NCBI RefSeq assembly: GCF_000425185.1
Contig: NZ_AULH01000008.1
Coordinates: 232,721 to 296,720 of the forward strand
Origin: Pleomorphomonas koreensis DSM 23070
Lineage (GTDB): Bacteria; Pseudomonadota; Alphaproteobacteria; Rhizobiales; Pleomorphomonadaceae
Reading direction: 5' to 3'
Length of the DNA: 64,000 nt
Shown here: positions 21,248 through 30,431 of the stretch, piece by piece
How positions within the stretch are numbered: position 1 is the first letter of the stretch
Layout: each line of letters starts with the position of its first letter
The notes under the pieces: generated by a model
The model's database searches: none
What the model saw: only the letters and a program-made list of their open reading frames with translations
What the model was told of the DNA's origin: nothing
Position numbers and translations under genes: made by a program

Positions 21248-22363
21248 TCAGTCGGCGATCTTGTCGACATAGGCGGGGAGGAGAAGGCGGAAGGTGGTGC
21301 GGCGCGGCTGGCTCTCGCACTCGATGACGCCGCCGTGGTCGCCGACGATCTTGGCGACCAGGGCGAGGCCGAGGCCGCTGCCGTTGGTCTTGGTGGTGAC
21401 GAAGGGATCGAACATGTGCGTCTGGATCTCCTCGGGCACGCCGGGGCCGTTGTCGCGGACGCAGAATTCCAGCGGCAGGCTGACGCGCTCGCGCGTGCCC
21501 GGCACCGACAGCCGCACGCCCGGCCGGAAGGCCGTCGTCAGGGCGATCTCGGCGTCCGGCGTGTCGGTCAGCGCCTCGGCGGCGTTCTTGACGAGGTTGA
21601 GGAACACCTGCACCAGTTGGTCGCGGTTGGCATAGACCGGCGGCAGCGACGGGTCGTATTCCTCGACGATGCGGATGTCGCGGGCAAAGCCGGTGAGCGC
21701 CAGGCGCTTCACGTGCTCCAGCACGGCGTGGATGTTGACCGGCTCGCGCTCGATCGGCCGCTCGTCGGAGAACACCTCCATGCGGTCGACCAGCTTGACG
21801 ATGCGGTCGGCCTCCTCGGTGATCAGTTGGGTCAGCGCCCGGTCGTCGTCGTCGGCCGACTGTTCGAGAAGCTGCGCCGCGCCGCGGATGCCGGAGAGCG
21901 GGTTCTTGATCTCGTGCGCCAGCATGGCGGCGAGGCCGGTCACCGAGCGGGCGGCGCCGCGATGGGTGAGCTGCTTGTCCATCTTGTCGGCCATGGTGCG
22001 CTCCTGGAGCATGATCACCACGTGGCCGGGACGGTCGGAGGCGGGAGCGGCGTAGATATCGACGACGCGCTCGCCGCCGTTTCGCGGCGTGCCGACATCG
22101 ACGCGGTATTCGTTGACCGACGAGCCGCGCTCGCGCACCTGCTCGACGAGTTGGAGGAGCGGGCTGCCGAACGGCACGAAATGCCGCAGCGAATGGCGGC
22201 CGAGCACGGCGGCGCTCGACTGGAAGAAATTCTGCGCCGCGTCGTTGGCCGAGCAGACCCGGCCCTCGGCGTCCAGCATGATCACCGGATGCGGCAGGGC
22301 GTTGAGGATCGACACTTCGAGATCCCGCCCGGCCGAGCCCTCGGCGGATGATGGCGACGTCAT
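21248..22363 (-). CDS. ntrB: Nitrogen regulation sensor kinase NtrB (GlnL)
   Basis: Soluble histidine kinase/phosphatase that controls NtrC according to PII state. The 371-residue protein has an N-terminal PAS domain ([17 protein letters not shown]), a DHp domain with the H-box [20 protein letters not shown], and an ATPase domain with N-box [17 protein letters not shown] and GSGLGLALV. There is no membrane span, as expected. The ATG overlaps the dusB stop by 4 bp, giving translational coupling. Confidence 0.96.
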   Translation of the reverse strand: MTSPSSAEGSAGRDLEVSILNALPHPVIMLDAEGRVCSANDAAQNFFQSSAAVLGRHSLRHFVPFGSPLLQLVEQVRERGSSVNEYRVDVGTPRNGGERVVDIYAAPASDRPGHVVIMLQERTMADKMDKQLTHRGAARSVTGLAAMLAHEIKNPLSGIRGAAQLLEQSADDDDRALTQLITEEADRIVKLVDRMEVFSDERPIEREPVNIHAVLEHVKRLALTGFARDIRIVEEYDPSLPPVYANRDQLVQVFLNLVKNAAEALTDTPDAEIALTTAFRPGVRLSVPGTRERVSLPLEFCVRDNGPGVPEEIQTHMFDPFVTTKTNGSGLGLALVAKIVGDHGGVIECESQPRRTTFRLLLPAYVDKIAD

Positions 22364-23409
22364 GCGGCAATCCTCTCGAAATTCGCTTCACCGGCCGCGA
22401 ACCATTCGTCGACGGCCTCGATGGCGGCGTCCGGCGTTTCGGCCGTCAGCGCCCGCCGGCGGATGCCCGATGCCGCCGCGTCGCGGCGCGGCACGGCGTC
22501 GAAGGTCCAGCCGAGGTGCTTGCGGGCCATGCGGAGGCCGAGGCCTTCGCCGTAGTAGGCGAGCATATGCGTATATTGGGCCTTGAGCGCGCCCAGGATG
22601 TCGCCCCGCGCCGGCGCCGCGACCTCGCCGCCCGTGGCGAGCGCTTCGGCGATCCGGCCCGGCAGCCAGGGCCGGCCGCAGGCGCCACGGCCGACCATCA
22701 CCGCGTCGGCGCCCGACTGGCGCAGGGCCTCGCGCGCCGAGGCGGCGTCGACGACGTCGCCGTTGACGACCAGCGGAATGGCGACGGCCTCGCGCACCGC
22801 CCTCACCTTCGACCAGTCGGCCGTGCCCTTGTAGAACTGGTTGCGCGTGCGGGCGTGGACGGTGACCAGCGCGACGCCGGCCGCCTCGGCCCGCCGGGCC
22901 AGTTCCGGCGCGTTGATCGAGCAATCGTCCCAGCCGAGCCGCATCTTCAGCGTCACCGGCACGCGGGCGGCGCCGACCACCGCCTCGATCAGCGTCAGCG
23001 CGTGGTCGAGGTCGCGCATCAGGGCCGAGCCGGAATAGCCCGACACCACCTTCTTGGCCGGACAGCCCATGTTGATGTCGATGATGTCGGCACCGCCGGC
23101 CTCGGCCGCCCGGGCGCCCTCGGCCATCCAGCGCGCCTCGCGTCCGGCCAGTTGCACGACGTGCAGCCCGTCGTCGTCGGCCTCGGCGCGCGCCGTGGTC
23201 TCCGGATCGCCGTCGAGCAGCGTTTCCGACGCCACCATCTCCGATACGGTGAGGCCGGCGCCGTAGCGGCGGGCAAGGCGGCGGAACGGCAGGTCGGTGA
23301 TGCCGGCCATCGGCGCCAGGAACACCCGCGACGCCACCGTCAGCGGACCGACGCGGAGCGCCGTCGCCGCTGCCATCGCCGTCCCGTCCTCCGGCTTCCG
23401 AACCGTCAT
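22360..23409 (-). CDS. dusB: tRNA-dihydrouridine synthase DusB (NifR3)
   Basis: FMN-dependent reduction of uridine to dihydrouridine in tRNA. The 349-residue TIM-barrel protein has [20 protein letters not shown], the catalytic cysteine in [11 protein letters not shown], and [14 protein letters not shown] and VVNGDV. It heads the dusB-ntrB-ntrC operon, the classical nifR3-ntrBC arrangement. The start at 23409 has AAGGTG eight bases upstream. A shorter in-frame start ([10 protein letters not shown]) 11 codons later is possible. Divergent from ispDF. Confidence 0.95.
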   Translation of the reverse strand: MTVRKPEDGTAMAAATALRVGPLTVASRVFLAPMAGITDLPFRRLARRYGAGLTVSEMVASETLLDGDPETTARAEADDDGLHVVQLAGREARWMAEGARAAEAGGADIIDINMGCPAKKVVSGYSGSALMRDLDHALTLIEAVVGAARVPVTLKMRLGWDDCSINAPELARRAEAAGVALVTVHARTRNQFYKGTADWSKVRAVREAVAIPLVVNGDVVDAASAREALRQSGADAVMVGRGACGRPWLPGRIAEALATGGEVAAPARGDILGALKAQYTHMLAYYGEGLGLRMARKHLGWTFDAVPRRDAAASGIRRRALTAETPDAAIEAVDEWFAAGEANFERIAA

Positions 23410-23576
23410 GCTTACACCTTGTGCAGAAGTTTCATTGCATACAAATTACGCAATTGATAGCCTTTCAAAAGAAACGACGCAAGCGTCTTGCGGGGCCTCC
23501 AGCCGATAACGTAACGAGAATGCACATTTTTGACGCGGCCGTGCGCCGGCCGCCGAGCGGAGCCCAGTCGAAGGCC

Positions 23577-24848
23577 ATGCCGTCCAGCACCTCGCGTCCC
23601 GTCCCGCCGTCCGCGCCGCCGAGGGTGGCGGTGATTCTGGCCGCCGCCGGACGCGGCGCCCGCGCCGCCGCCGCCGGCGAGCCGCCCAAGCAATATCGCA
23701 CGCTCTGCGGCCGGCCGGTGATCGCCCGCACCATCGCCGCCTTTCTCGGCCATCCCGGCGTCGATCGCCTGCTGGCGGTGATCCACCCCGACGACCGCGA
23801 CCTCTACGCCGCTGCCATCGCCGGCCTCGACGATCCGCGCCTGCTGCCGCCGGTTTTCGGCGGCGCCGATCGTCAGGCGAGCTGCCTCGCCGGCCTGGAG
23901 GCGCTTTCCGCCGACGCCCCCGACCTGGTGCTGATCCACGACGCCGTGCGGCCGTTCATCGGCGCCGCCGCCATCGACCGGGTGATCGGCGCGCTCGGCC
24001 GGGAGGTGGCGGTGCTGGCCGGCGTGCCGGTGACCGACACGGTGAAGCGGGCCGACGACGACGGCTATGTCGGCGAGACGGTGCCGCGCCAGAACCTGTG
24101 GCGGGCCGCCACGCCGCAGGGCTTCCGCTATGCCGAGATCGTCGCCGCCCACCGGGCGCTCTCCGCCCGCGGCGTCACCGGCATCACCGACGACGCCGCC
24201 GTCGCCGAAATGGCCGGCCACCGCGTATGGCTCGTCGACGGCGGCGCCGACAACGTCAAGCTGACCACGCCGGAGGATTTCGCCATGGCCGAACAGCGCC
24301 TTTCCACCGAAGCCTTCCTCGCCACGCCGGACGTCCGCGTCGGCACCGGCTACGACGTCCACGTGCTGGAGCCGGGCGACGGCGTCACGCTCGGCGGCGT
24401 GTTCATCCCGCATGATCATCGCCTCAAGGGCCACTCGGACGCCGACGTCGCCCTGCACGCGCTGACCGACGCCATCCTCGGCGCCCTCGGCGACGGCGAC
24501 ATCGGCCAGCACTTCCCGCCCTCCGACCAGCGCTGGCGCGGCGCCGCCTCCCGGCTGTTCCTGGAAGACGCGGTGCGGCGCGTCCGCGAGCGCGGCGGCA
24601 TTCTCGCCCATTGCGACGTCACGCTCATCGCCGAGGCACCCAAGGTCGGGCCGCATCGCGAGGCCATGCGGGCGGCGATCGCCGAGGCTTGCGGCATCAC
24701 CATCGACCGGGTCGGCGTCAAGGCCACCACCAACGAAGGCCTCGGTTTTGCCGGCCGCCGCGAGGGCATCGCCGCCATCGCCACCGCCACGGTGCGGCTG
24801 CCGCTCGGCGGCCCGGAACCGGCCCGGCCGGCCGACGTTGCCCCCTGA
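23577..24848 (+). CDS. ispDF: Bifunctional IspD/IspF (MEP pathway)
   Basis: Two enzymes of the methylerythritol phosphate isoprenoid route in one chain. The N-terminal IspD half (CDP-ME synthesis) has VILAAAGRGARA, PPKQYRTLCGRPV and HDAVRPFI. The C-terminal IspF half (cyclodiphosphate synthase, from about residue 255) has GTGYDVHVLEPG, HDHRLKGHSDADV for zinc and substrate, and TNEGLGFAGRREG. The fusion is typical of alphaproteobacteria. I chose ATG 23577 (423 residues); an ATG at 23520 adds 19 residues with no domain content. Followed by pncC after 17 bp. Confidence 0.95.
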   Translation: MPSSTSRPVPPSAPPRVAVILAAAGRGARAAAAGEPPKQYRTLCGRPVIARTIAAFLGHPGVDRLLAVIHPDDRDLYAAAIAGLDDPRLLPPVFGGADRQASCLAGLEALSADAPDLVLIHDAVRPFIGAAAIDRVIGALGREVAVLAGVPVTDTVKRADDDGYVGETVPRQNLWRAATPQGFRYAEIVAAHRALSARGVTGITDDAAVAEMAGHRVWLVDGGADNVKLTTPEDFAMAEQRLSTEAFLATPDVRVGTGYDVHVLEPGDGVTLGGVFIPHDHRLKGHSDADVALHALTDAILGALGDGDIGQHFPPSDQRWRGAASRLFLEDAVRRVRERGGILAHCDVTLIAEAPKVGPHREAMRAAIAEACGITIDRVGVKATTNEGLGFAGRREGIAAIATATVRLPLGGPEPARPADVAP

Positions 24849-24865
24849 GGGAAAGGACAAACGCC

Positions 24866-25378
24866 ATGACCGATCTGTCGCCGCTTCACCCGCGCGCCGC
24901 GACTCTGCTCGAAAAAGCCCGCACCAAGCAGTTGACCATCGCCACCGCCGAGAGCTGCACCGGTGGCCTGATCGCCGGCCTGCTGACCGAGATCGCCGGC
25001 TCCTCGGCGGTGGTGGAGCGCGGCTTCGTCACCTATTCCAACGCCGCCAAGGTGGAGATGCTGGGCGTGCCCGAGGCGACGCTGATCGCCCACGGCGCCG
25101 TATCGGAGGCCACCGCCCGCGCCATGGCCGAGGGCGCGCTCGCCCATTCGCGCGCCGCGCTCGCCGTCGCCGTCACCGGCATCGCCGGCCCCGATGGCGG
25201 CACGGACGACAAGCCGGTCGGCCTGGTGCATTTCGCCTGCGCCGTCACCGGCCGGCCGACCGTCCACGTCGCGCGCCGCTTCGGCGATGTCGGCCGCGCC
25301 GAGGTGCGCCTTGCCGCGGTGGTTCAGGCGCTGGCCATGCTGGAGGAGGCCGTCGCCGCCTGGAGCCTGACCGCCTGA
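24866..25378 (+). CDS. pncC: CinA C-terminal-type nicotinamide-nucleotide amidase PncC
   Basis: A 170-residue single-domain CinA-C protein that deamidates NMN to nicotinic acid mononucleotide for NAD recycling. Diagnostic motifs: TAESCTGGLIAGLLTEIAGS (residues about 24-43), FVTYSNAAKVEMLGV, AVSEATARAMAEGA and VAVTGIAGPDGGT. The N-terminal MoCF-like domain of full-length CinA is absent, as usual for the rhizobial gene. It is cotranscribed with ispDF. Its last 55 bases overlap the convergent LysR gene on the other strand. Confidence 0.93.
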   Translation: MTDLSPLHPRAATLLEKARTKQLTIATAESCTGGLIAGLLTEIAGSSAVVERGFVTYSNAAKVEMLGVPEATLIAHGAVSEATARAMAEGALAHSRAALAVAVTGIAGPDGGTDDKPVGLVHFACAVTGRPTVHVARRFGDVGRAEVRLAAVVQALAMLEEAVAAWSLTA

Positions 25379-26280
25379 TCCGCGCCGGCCGCCTTCACGA
25401 AGTCGATGAACGCCCTGAGCGGTGCCGGCACCAGCCGTCGGCCGGGATAGTAAAGGAACGGCCCGGAAAAGCGCGGCCACCAGGGCTCCAGCACCGGCTC
25501 TAGCGCGCCGGCGTCGAAATGCGGCCTCAACCAGTCCTCGAACAGCCCCATGATGCCGACGCCGCCGATCGCCGCGGCGATCAGCAGGTCGGCGCCGCCG
25601 CCCGGACCGACCACGAGCTGCCCCACCGGATCGACGATCAGCGCCTCGCCGTCCTTCTCGAACTCCCAGGGCGACAGCGCGCCGCTCGAAAAGCGGCCGC
25701 GCAGGCAGTTGTGGCCGAGGAGGTCGCGCGGATGCGCCGGCCGGCCGCAGCGGTCGAGATAGGCGGACGCGGCGGCCAGCGCATAGCGCTGCTGCCGCGG
25801 ACCGATCGGCACGGCGATCATGTCCTGCTCCAGCCGCTCGTCGTAGCGGATGCCGGCGTCGCAGCCCGAGGCCACCAGATCGACGAACGAATCCTCGGCG
25901 ACGATCTCCAGCTGGATGTCCGGATAGGCGGCGAGGAAACCCGGCACGATGTCCGGCAGCACCAGCCGCGCCGCGCTGACCGGCACGTTGAGCCGGAGCG
26001 GCCCGCCGATCCGCTCGCGATAGCCGTTGACCACGTCGAGCGCCAGATCGACCTCGGCGATGGCCGGCCGCAGCCGGTCGGCAAGTTCGCGGCCGACCGC
26101 CGTCAGCTCGACGCTGCGCGTCGTCCGGTGAAAGAGGCGCACGCCGAGCCGCGCCTCCAGCCGCCGCACCGCCTCGCTGAGGCGCGAGGCGCTGTCGCCG
26201 GCCGCGCGGGCGGCGTCGCGGAAGCCGCCTGCCCTCGCCACCGCCAGAAAAGCCGAGATGTCGCCGAAGTCGATGGACAT
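25324..26280 (-). CDS. LysR family transcriptional regulator
   Basis: A 318-residue regulator with helix-turn-helix FGDISAFLAVARAGGFRDAA and DSASRLSEAVRRLEARLGV at the N-terminus, and an effector-binding domain. It is transcribed divergently from the aldo/keto reductase gene with 98 bp between start codons, the classical LysR-target layout. The 3' end overlaps pncC by 55 bp in convergent orientation; the overlapping C-terminal segment (VRLQAATASSSMASA) is low-complexity, as if the stop had moved into pncC. Confidence 0.88.
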   Translation of the reverse strand: MSIDFGDISAFLAVARAGGFRDAARAAGDSASRLSEAVRRLEARLGVRLFHRTTRSVELTAVGRELADRLRPAIAEVDLALDVVNGYRERIGGPLRLNVPVSAARLVLPDIVPGFLAAYPDIQLEIVAEDSFVDLVASGCDAGIRYDERLEQDMIAVPIGPRQQRYALAAASAYLDRCGRPAHPRDLLGHNCLRGRFSSGALSPWEFEKDGEALIVDPVGQLVVGPGGGADLLIAAAIGGVGIMGLFEDWLRPHFDAGALEPVLEPWWPRFSGPFLYYPGRRLVPAPLRAFIDFVKAAGADQAVRLQAATASSSMASA

Positions 26281-26378
26281 TGTTCGATGATCCGTACAGC
26301 GTGTGCCGAGTGTAGCCCGTTCCCGGCACAGCTGCCAGCGCCTATGTCTGGGCTTCGACAACCCAAGGGAGACGCCCC

Positions 26379-27248
26379 ATGTCCTCGATCGAAAAAGCTG
26401 GACTCTACCGTCTCGGCGACCGCACCGTGAAGCGGCTCGGCTATGGCGCCATGCAGCTCGCCGGCCCCGGCGTGTTCGGCCCGCCGAAGGACCGGGCCGA
26501 GGCGGTGGCGGTGCTGCGCGAGGCGGTGGCCGCCGGCGTCGACCACATCGACACCAGCGACTTCTACGGCCCGCACGTCACCAATGAGATCATCCGCGAG
26601 GCGCTCCACCCCTACCCGGCCGATCTGACCATCGTCACCAAGGTCGGCGGCAAGCGCGGCGCCGACGGCTCCTGGCTGCGCGCCGACGCGCCGGACGAAC
26701 TGCGCGCCGCCGTCGAGGACAACCTCCGCAACCTCGGCCTCGACGCGCTCGACGTCGTGAACATGCGCTTCATGTTCGATCCGCATCGCCCGGCCGACGG
26801 GCCGGTCGAGGCGCAGATCGAGGCGCTGGCCGACTTGCAGCGGCAGGGCCTCATCCGCCATATCGGCGTCAGCCACGTGACCTCGGCGCAGGTCAAGGCG
26901 GCGCGGCGCATCGTCGACGTCGTCTGCGTCCAGAACCACTACAATCTCGTCCACCGCGACGACGACGCGCTGATCGACGAACTGGCCGCCGAGGGCATCG
27001 CCTACGTGCCCTATTTCCCGCTCGGCGGCTTCTCGCCCTTGCAGTCGGATACGCTGGCCGCCGTGGCGACCCGGCTCGGCGTCACGCCGATGCAGCTGGC
27101 GCTGGCCTGGCTGCTCCGCCGCTCGCCCAACATCCTGCTGATTCCCGGCACCTCGTCGCGCGCCCACCTCCGCGAAAACCTCGCGGTGGCGGAGATCGAC
27201 CTCGATCCGGCGACGCTCCGGGAACTCGACGCCATCGGCAAGCCGTAA
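26379..27248 (+). CDS. Aldo/keto reductase
   Basis: A 289-residue NADPH-dependent TIM-barrel reductase. Features of the family: RLGYGAMQLAGPGVFGPP, the catalytic Asp and Tyr in GVDHIDTSDFYG, catalytic Lys in TIVTKVGGKRG, IRHIGVSHVTS, and the cofactor loop LIPGTSSRAHLRENL. Closest in pattern to the oxidoreductases of the YdbC/Tas-like group. Substrate unknown. The adjacent divergent LysR gene is the likely regulator. Confidence 0.9.
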   Translation: MSSIEKAGLYRLGDRTVKRLGYGAMQLAGPGVFGPPKDRAEAVAVLREAVAAGVDHIDTSDFYGPHVTNEIIREALHPYPADLTIVTKVGGKRGADGSWLRADAPDELRAAVEDNLRNLGLDALDVVNMRFMFDPHRPADGPVEAQIEALADLQRQGLIRHIGVSHVTSAQVKAARRIVDVVCVQNHYNLVHRDDDALIDELAAEGIAYVPYFPLGGFSPLQSDTLAAVATRLGVTPMQLALAWLLRRSPNILLIPGTSSRAHLRENLAVAEIDLDPATLRELDAIGKP

Positions 27249-27284
27249 GGCGGAGCAGAGGGGCGCGGCCTTTCGGTCGCGCCG

Positions 27285-27530
27285 TTATCGCCGGAACTGG
27301 CGATAGAGCGAGATCAGCACGACGGCGCCGATGGTGCCGCCGGCGAGGTTGTCGAGCCAGCCGTAGGGGAAGAAGCCGAAGTGGCGGACCACCCAGGCGA
27401 AGACCACGGCGCCGACGACGCCGAGGATCAGGTTGGTGAGAAGGCCGTGATCGGAGCGGGTGAAACGCTCGGCCAGCCAGCCGGCCAGCAGTCCGATGAT
27501 GATGGTGCCGATGATGCCGACGCCTGCCAT
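27285..27530 (-). CDS. GlsB/YeaQ/YmgE family membrane protein
   Basis: An 81-residue protein with three predicted membrane spans: IIGTIIIGLLAGWLAERF, LLTNLILGVVGAVVFAWVV and GGTIGAVVLISLYRQF. The family is often called transglycosylase-associated, but its biochemical role is not established; members are stress-induced in enterobacteria. A second member occurs at 35081-35329. The start has GGAGG upstream. It faces the aldo/keto reductase gene (36 bp between stops). Confidence 0.88.
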   Translation of the reverse strand: MAGVGIIGTIIIGLLAGWLAERFTRSDHGLLTNLILGVVGAVVFAWVVRHFGFFPYGWLDNLAGGTIGAVVLISLYRQFRR

Positions 27531-27734
27531 TCTGATCCTCCCTGATCGGCCATGGTCGTCAATGTAGGTCGCGCGCCCGTCGTCCGGAAGAGGAGAACAG
27601 GCCGTTCCCCTCAGAGATCGCTCGGAAATTCGCGCCCATGCGGCGGCTGGCCGCCTTTCGAGAACCGGAGCGGGAGCGGACGCGCAAGACGTCGGGTCTG
27701 ACGGCCGCCCTCGTGGAATTTCCACACGGGTGCC

Positions 27735-28361
27735 TCAGCGGAGATGCGCCGTCAGCACCTTGAAGCCGGCGTAGCCGAAGGCGACGGCGAGCAGCCCGTC
27801 GCAGAGGCGCCGGACGCGGGCGAAGCCGCGCGCCACCCGTCCCGATGAAAACACCAGGGCATAGGTCAGGAAGATCAGCGTGCTCTGCAAGCCGACGGCG
27901 GCGATCACCACCAGCAGCGTCGCCGGCGGGGCATCCGGCGGCACGCCGATCGAATAGAGGGCGCCGAAGAACAGGATGGCCTTGGGATTGGTGAGGTGCA
28001 GCACCAGCCCGTTGCGATAGGCTTCGGCCGACGTCGGATCGCCGGCCGCCTTGAGGGGCGATGCCTGCGGCCGAAGGGCGCTCCACGCCGATCTCAGGGC
28101 GAGATAGAGGAGATAGGCGGCGCCGGCGTAGCGGATGACTTCGAGAATCCAGGTGTTGGCCAGCATGATCGCCCCGAGGCCGAGCGCCGCCGCCGACGAC
28201 CAGGCGAGCGAGCCGGTCGCCACGCCCAGCGCCATGGCGACGCCGCGCCGCCGGCCGGCGCCCATCGACATCGAGGCGATGCCGAGCGTGGCCGGCCCCG
28301 GACTTCCGGTGGCGATGAAGGCGGCGGACAGGATGATCGGCAGGTCGACGGCAAGGCTCAT
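27735..28361 (-). CDS. LysE/RhtB family amino-acid exporter
   Basis: A 208-residue inner-membrane protein with about six spans and the family signature near the N-terminus (IATGSPGPATLGIASMSMG), plus NPKAILFFGALY in the middle. Such proteins export amino acids or homoserine lactones using the proton gradient; the substrate cannot be read from sequence. It lies 16 bp downstream of ratA on the same strand, so it has been added to the lipA-ratA unit. Confidence 0.9.
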   Translation of the reverse strand: MSLAVDLPIILSAAFIATGSPGPATLGIASMSMGAGRRRGVAMALGVATGSLAWSSAAALGLGAIMLANTWILEVIRYAGAAYLLYLALRSAWSALRPQASPLKAAGDPTSAEAYRNGLVLHLTNPKAILFFGALYSIGVPPDAPPATLLVVIAAVGLQSTLIFLTYALVFSSGRVARGFARVRRLCDGLLAVAFGYAGFKVLTAHLR

Positions 28362-28377
28362 GTCGGTCTCCCCGGAT

Positions 28378-28836
28378 TCAGGCGCCCCTGCCGTAAAGTG
28401 CGTCGGCGCGGCTCTCGAAGGCTTCGGAGAACTTGCGGAACGCCTTGTCGAACATCGAGCCCATCAGCGCGCCGAGCATCCGGCTGCGAAACTCGTAGGA
28501 GATCCAGAAATGGACGTCGGCGCCGCCGTCGTCGCGCCGCTCGAATGTCCAGCGATTGTCGAGGAAGCGGAAGGGGCCGTCGACATACTCGACCTTGATG
28601 ACGAGCGCCGGCCGGTCGAGCGTCACCATCGAGGTGAAGGTCTCGCGCACCGGCCCGTAGCCGGCGGTGAGGTCGGCGACCAGCACGTCGCGGCCGTCGA
28701 CGTCGTTTCGCCGCTGCCGCACCACCAGCCGCTCGCAGAGCGGCACGAACTCGGGATAGCGCTCGACGTCGGCCACCAGATCGAACATGCGTTCCGGGCT
28801 GTGATTGACGTGGCGAACGGTCTCGAAATTCGGCAT
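28378..28836 (-). CDS. RatA/COQ10-family SRPBCC protein
   Basis: A 152-residue START-like (SRPBCC) protein. The motif HSPERMFDLVADVERYPEFVP at residues 11-31 and FRFLDNRWTFER near residue 85 are typical. Databases call it a RatA toxin, but in alphaproteobacteria the same family corresponds to mitochondrial Coq10, a ubiquinone-binding chaperone; that role is more likely here. It follows lipA by 101 bp, a gene order conserved in Rhizobiales. Start at 28836 (MPNFETVRHV) gives the normal length. Confidence 0.88.
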   Translation of the reverse strand: MPNFETVRHVNHSPERMFDLVADVERYPEFVPLCERLVVRQRRNDVDGRDVLVADLTAGYGPVRETFTSMVTLDRPALVIKVEYVDGPFRFLDNRWTFERRDDGGADVHFWISYEFRSRMLGALMGSMFDKAFRKFSEAFESRADALYGRGA

Positions 28837-28937
28837 CGGCTCTACGGCATCCTGGCAGGCAAGGGGCGGCGCGGCCGCGTTGCGGCCGCTCTCCACGCTT
28901 TTTCAGACTTCGCGCCGAAAGGCAATGCCGCCGCCTC

Positions 28938-29906
28938 TCAGCTTCCCGCCTCGGCGAGCTTCCTGGCGCGGTTGGCCCTGAGCTTTTCGAAGTCCTCGCC
29001 GGCATGGTGCGACGAGCGGGTCAGCGGGCTCGACGACACCATCAGGAAGCCCTTGGTGTAGGCGACGGTCTCATAGGACTTGAACTCGTCCGGCGGCACG
29101 AAGCGGATGATCGGATGGTGCTTGGAGGTCGGCTGCAGATACTGGCCGATGGTCAGGAAATCGACGTCGGCCGAGCGCAGATCGTCCATCAGTTGCAGCA
29201 CCTCGTTCCGCTCCTCGCCGAGGCCGACCATGATGCCGGACTTGGTGAAGATGGTCGGATCGAGTTCCTTCACCCGCTGCAACAGGCGGATCGAATGGAA
29301 GTAGCGGGCGCCGGGCCGGACGGTGAGATAGTTGGAGGGCACCGTTTCGAGATTGTGGTTGAAGACGTCGGGCTTGGCCGCCACCACCACCTCCAGCGCA
29401 CCCTCCTTCCTCAGGAAGTCGGGCGTCAGCACCTCGATGGTGGTCGACGGCGAGCGGGCGCGGATGGCGGCGATCACCCGCGCGAAATGCTCCGCGCCGC
29501 CGTCCTTCAGGTCGTCGCGGTCGACCGAGGTGATGACGACGTGACGCAGCCCCAGCTTCTCGACGGCCAGGGCGACGTTCTCCGGCTCGGCCGGGTCGAG
29601 CGGCGCCGGCATGCCGGTCTTGACGTTGCAGAAGGCGCAGGCGCGGGTGCAGGTGTCGCCCATGATCATCATGGTGGCGTGCTTCTTCGACCAGCACTCG
29701 CCGATGTTGGGGCAGCCGGCCTCCTCGCAGACGGTGAAGAGGCCGTTCTCCTTCACGATGCCCTGCGTTTCCTTGTAGACCGGCGAGCCCGGCGCCTTGA
29801 CGCGGATCCACTCCGGCTTGCGCTGGATCGGATTGTCGGGGCGGTTGACCTTCTCGGGATGGCGCGCCTTCGGCGCATTCTTCACGGTATCCAGGATGGT
29901 GACCAT
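28938..29906 (-). CDS. lipA: Lipoyl synthase LipA
   Basis: Radical-SAM enzyme that inserts two sulfurs into octanoyl groups on lipoyl domains, needed by the pyruvate dehydrogenase encoded at 35.5-40.9 kb. The 322-residue protein has both iron-sulfur sites: the auxiliary cluster [13 protein letters not shown] (about residue 60) and the radical-SAM CxxxCxxC in [15 protein letters not shown], and ends with the conserved [10 protein letters not shown] region. The start at 29906 (MVTILDTV) is typical. In most Rhizobiales lipA follows lpdA closely; here about 5 kb of extra genes lies between. Confidence 0.97.
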   Translation of the reverse strand: MVTILDTVKNAPKARHPEKVNRPDNPIQRKPEWIRVKAPGSPVYKETQGIVKENGLFTVCEEAGCPNIGECWSKKHATMMIMGDTCTRACAFCNVKTGMPAPLDPAEPENVALAVEKLGLRHVVITSVDRDDLKDGGAEHFARVIAAIRARSPSTTIEVLTPDFLRKEGALEVVVAAKPDVFNHNLETVPSNYLTVRPGARYFHSIRLLQRVKELDPTIFTKSGIMVGLGEERNEVLQLMDDLRSADVDFLTIGQYLQPTSKHHPIIRFVPPDEFKSYETVAYTKGFLMVSSSPLTRSSHHAGEDFEKLRANRARKLAEAGS

Positions 29907-30061
29907 CGACCCAATCTTTCCTCTTGCCGGCCCCAACGAGCAGCCTGCCGGCCACTCCTAGCAAAATTACATAGGGGCGGCCATGCCGGCCCCATCACAT
30001 CTGGCCTGCGCGCCGGTCATGCAGGCAGTTTCAATGCGAAGAAACCCCTTCCAAATCGGAA

Positions 30062-30202
30062 TCAATTTGCAGGGGTACAGCGATATTTACGCGCACTATT
30101 GGCTTGTCGAAGGCCAGCGATCGCCTTCCCACATTCCTCGTGATCGCCCAAATAGCCAAAAATCAAGCCCGTTCTTTCCCAGACGCCAAATATATTCTTC
30201 AT
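30062..30202 (-). CDS. Very small hypothetical protein (46 aa)
   Basis: A 46-codon reading frame starting ATG at 30202, nine bases after the stop of the next gene on the same strand. The peptide begins MKNIFGVWERTGLIFGYLGD and ends with ARKYRCTPAN. The pattern of an early Trp, a Cys followed by AI..LR and a C-terminal (K/R)YRC resembles a recurring class of tiny alphaproteobacterial proteins of unknown function. GC content is much lower than the neighbours. No signal peptide. Confidence is limited by the short length; lack of selection analysis leaves the possibility of a chance frame. Confidence 0.5.
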   Translation of the reverse strand: MKNIFGVWERTGLIFGYLGDHEECGKAIAGLRQANSARKYRCTPAN

Positions 30203-30211
30203 CTCGATCCA

Positions 30212-30355
30212 CTAGTCCGCATCTTCTCCTATGCGACCTCCCTGGACTTGCTTCTCAAGGGCATCATAACCTGACACCATTACCTCTTCCGCTCCACAAG
30301 AGACTGTCGAAAGCAATAGGACTAACCCCGCATACTTCATCCTATTCACTCCCAT
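30212..30355 (-). CDS. Small putative lipoprotein or secreted peptide (47 aa)
   Basis: ATG at 30355 is preceded by a strong ribosome site (GGAAGGA, seven-base spacer). The peptide begins MGVNRMKYAGLVLLL, then STVSCGAEE: a lysine, a hydrophobic core and a cysteine at residue 20 form a lipobox-like signal, though the -3 residue is Thr rather than Leu. An alternative start at residue 6 gives MKYAGLVLLL. The mature part would be only about 28 acidic residues. It lies 76 bp downstream of the coiled-coil gene on the same strand and just upstream of the 46-aa gene, so the three may be cotranscribed. Confidence 0.55.
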   Translation of the reverse strand: MGVNRMKYAGLVLLLSTVSCGAEEVMVSGYDALEKQVQGGRIGEDAD

Positions 30356-30361
30356 GATATC

Positions 30362-30392
30362 GTCCTTCCAAACCCAAGCGGCTTGGAAGGAC
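30362..30392 (-). promoter_or_regulatory. Hairpin that would sequester a ribosome site
   Basis: Perfect 10-bp inverted repeat GTCCTTCCAA / TTGGAAGGAC with an 11-base loop, ending six bases before the ATG at 30355. The Shine-Dalgarno GGAAGGA lies wholly inside the 3' arm. There is no T run after it, so it is not a standard terminator. A shorter nested CCAAG/CTTGG stem could be an alternative fold. Confidence 0.6.
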
Positions 30393-30431
30393 TAGACAGG
30401 CGCAGGTGTACATATCCGAAGAGTATGCCAG

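Noticed and set aside
23577..24848. IspD-IspF fusion as a novelty
   Set aside because: Bifunctional IspDF is common in alphaproteobacteria.
28378..28836. RatA toxin of a toxin-antitoxin system
   Set aside because: There is no partner antitoxin gene, and conserved linkage to lipA and similarity to Coq10 favour a ubiquinone-related role.
29983..30357. Plus-strand 124-codon frame in the lipA upstream gap
   Set aside because: Its composition is not protein-like (many Ser/Pro/His without domain pattern), no ribosome site is seen, and the opposite strand holds two better-supported small genes.
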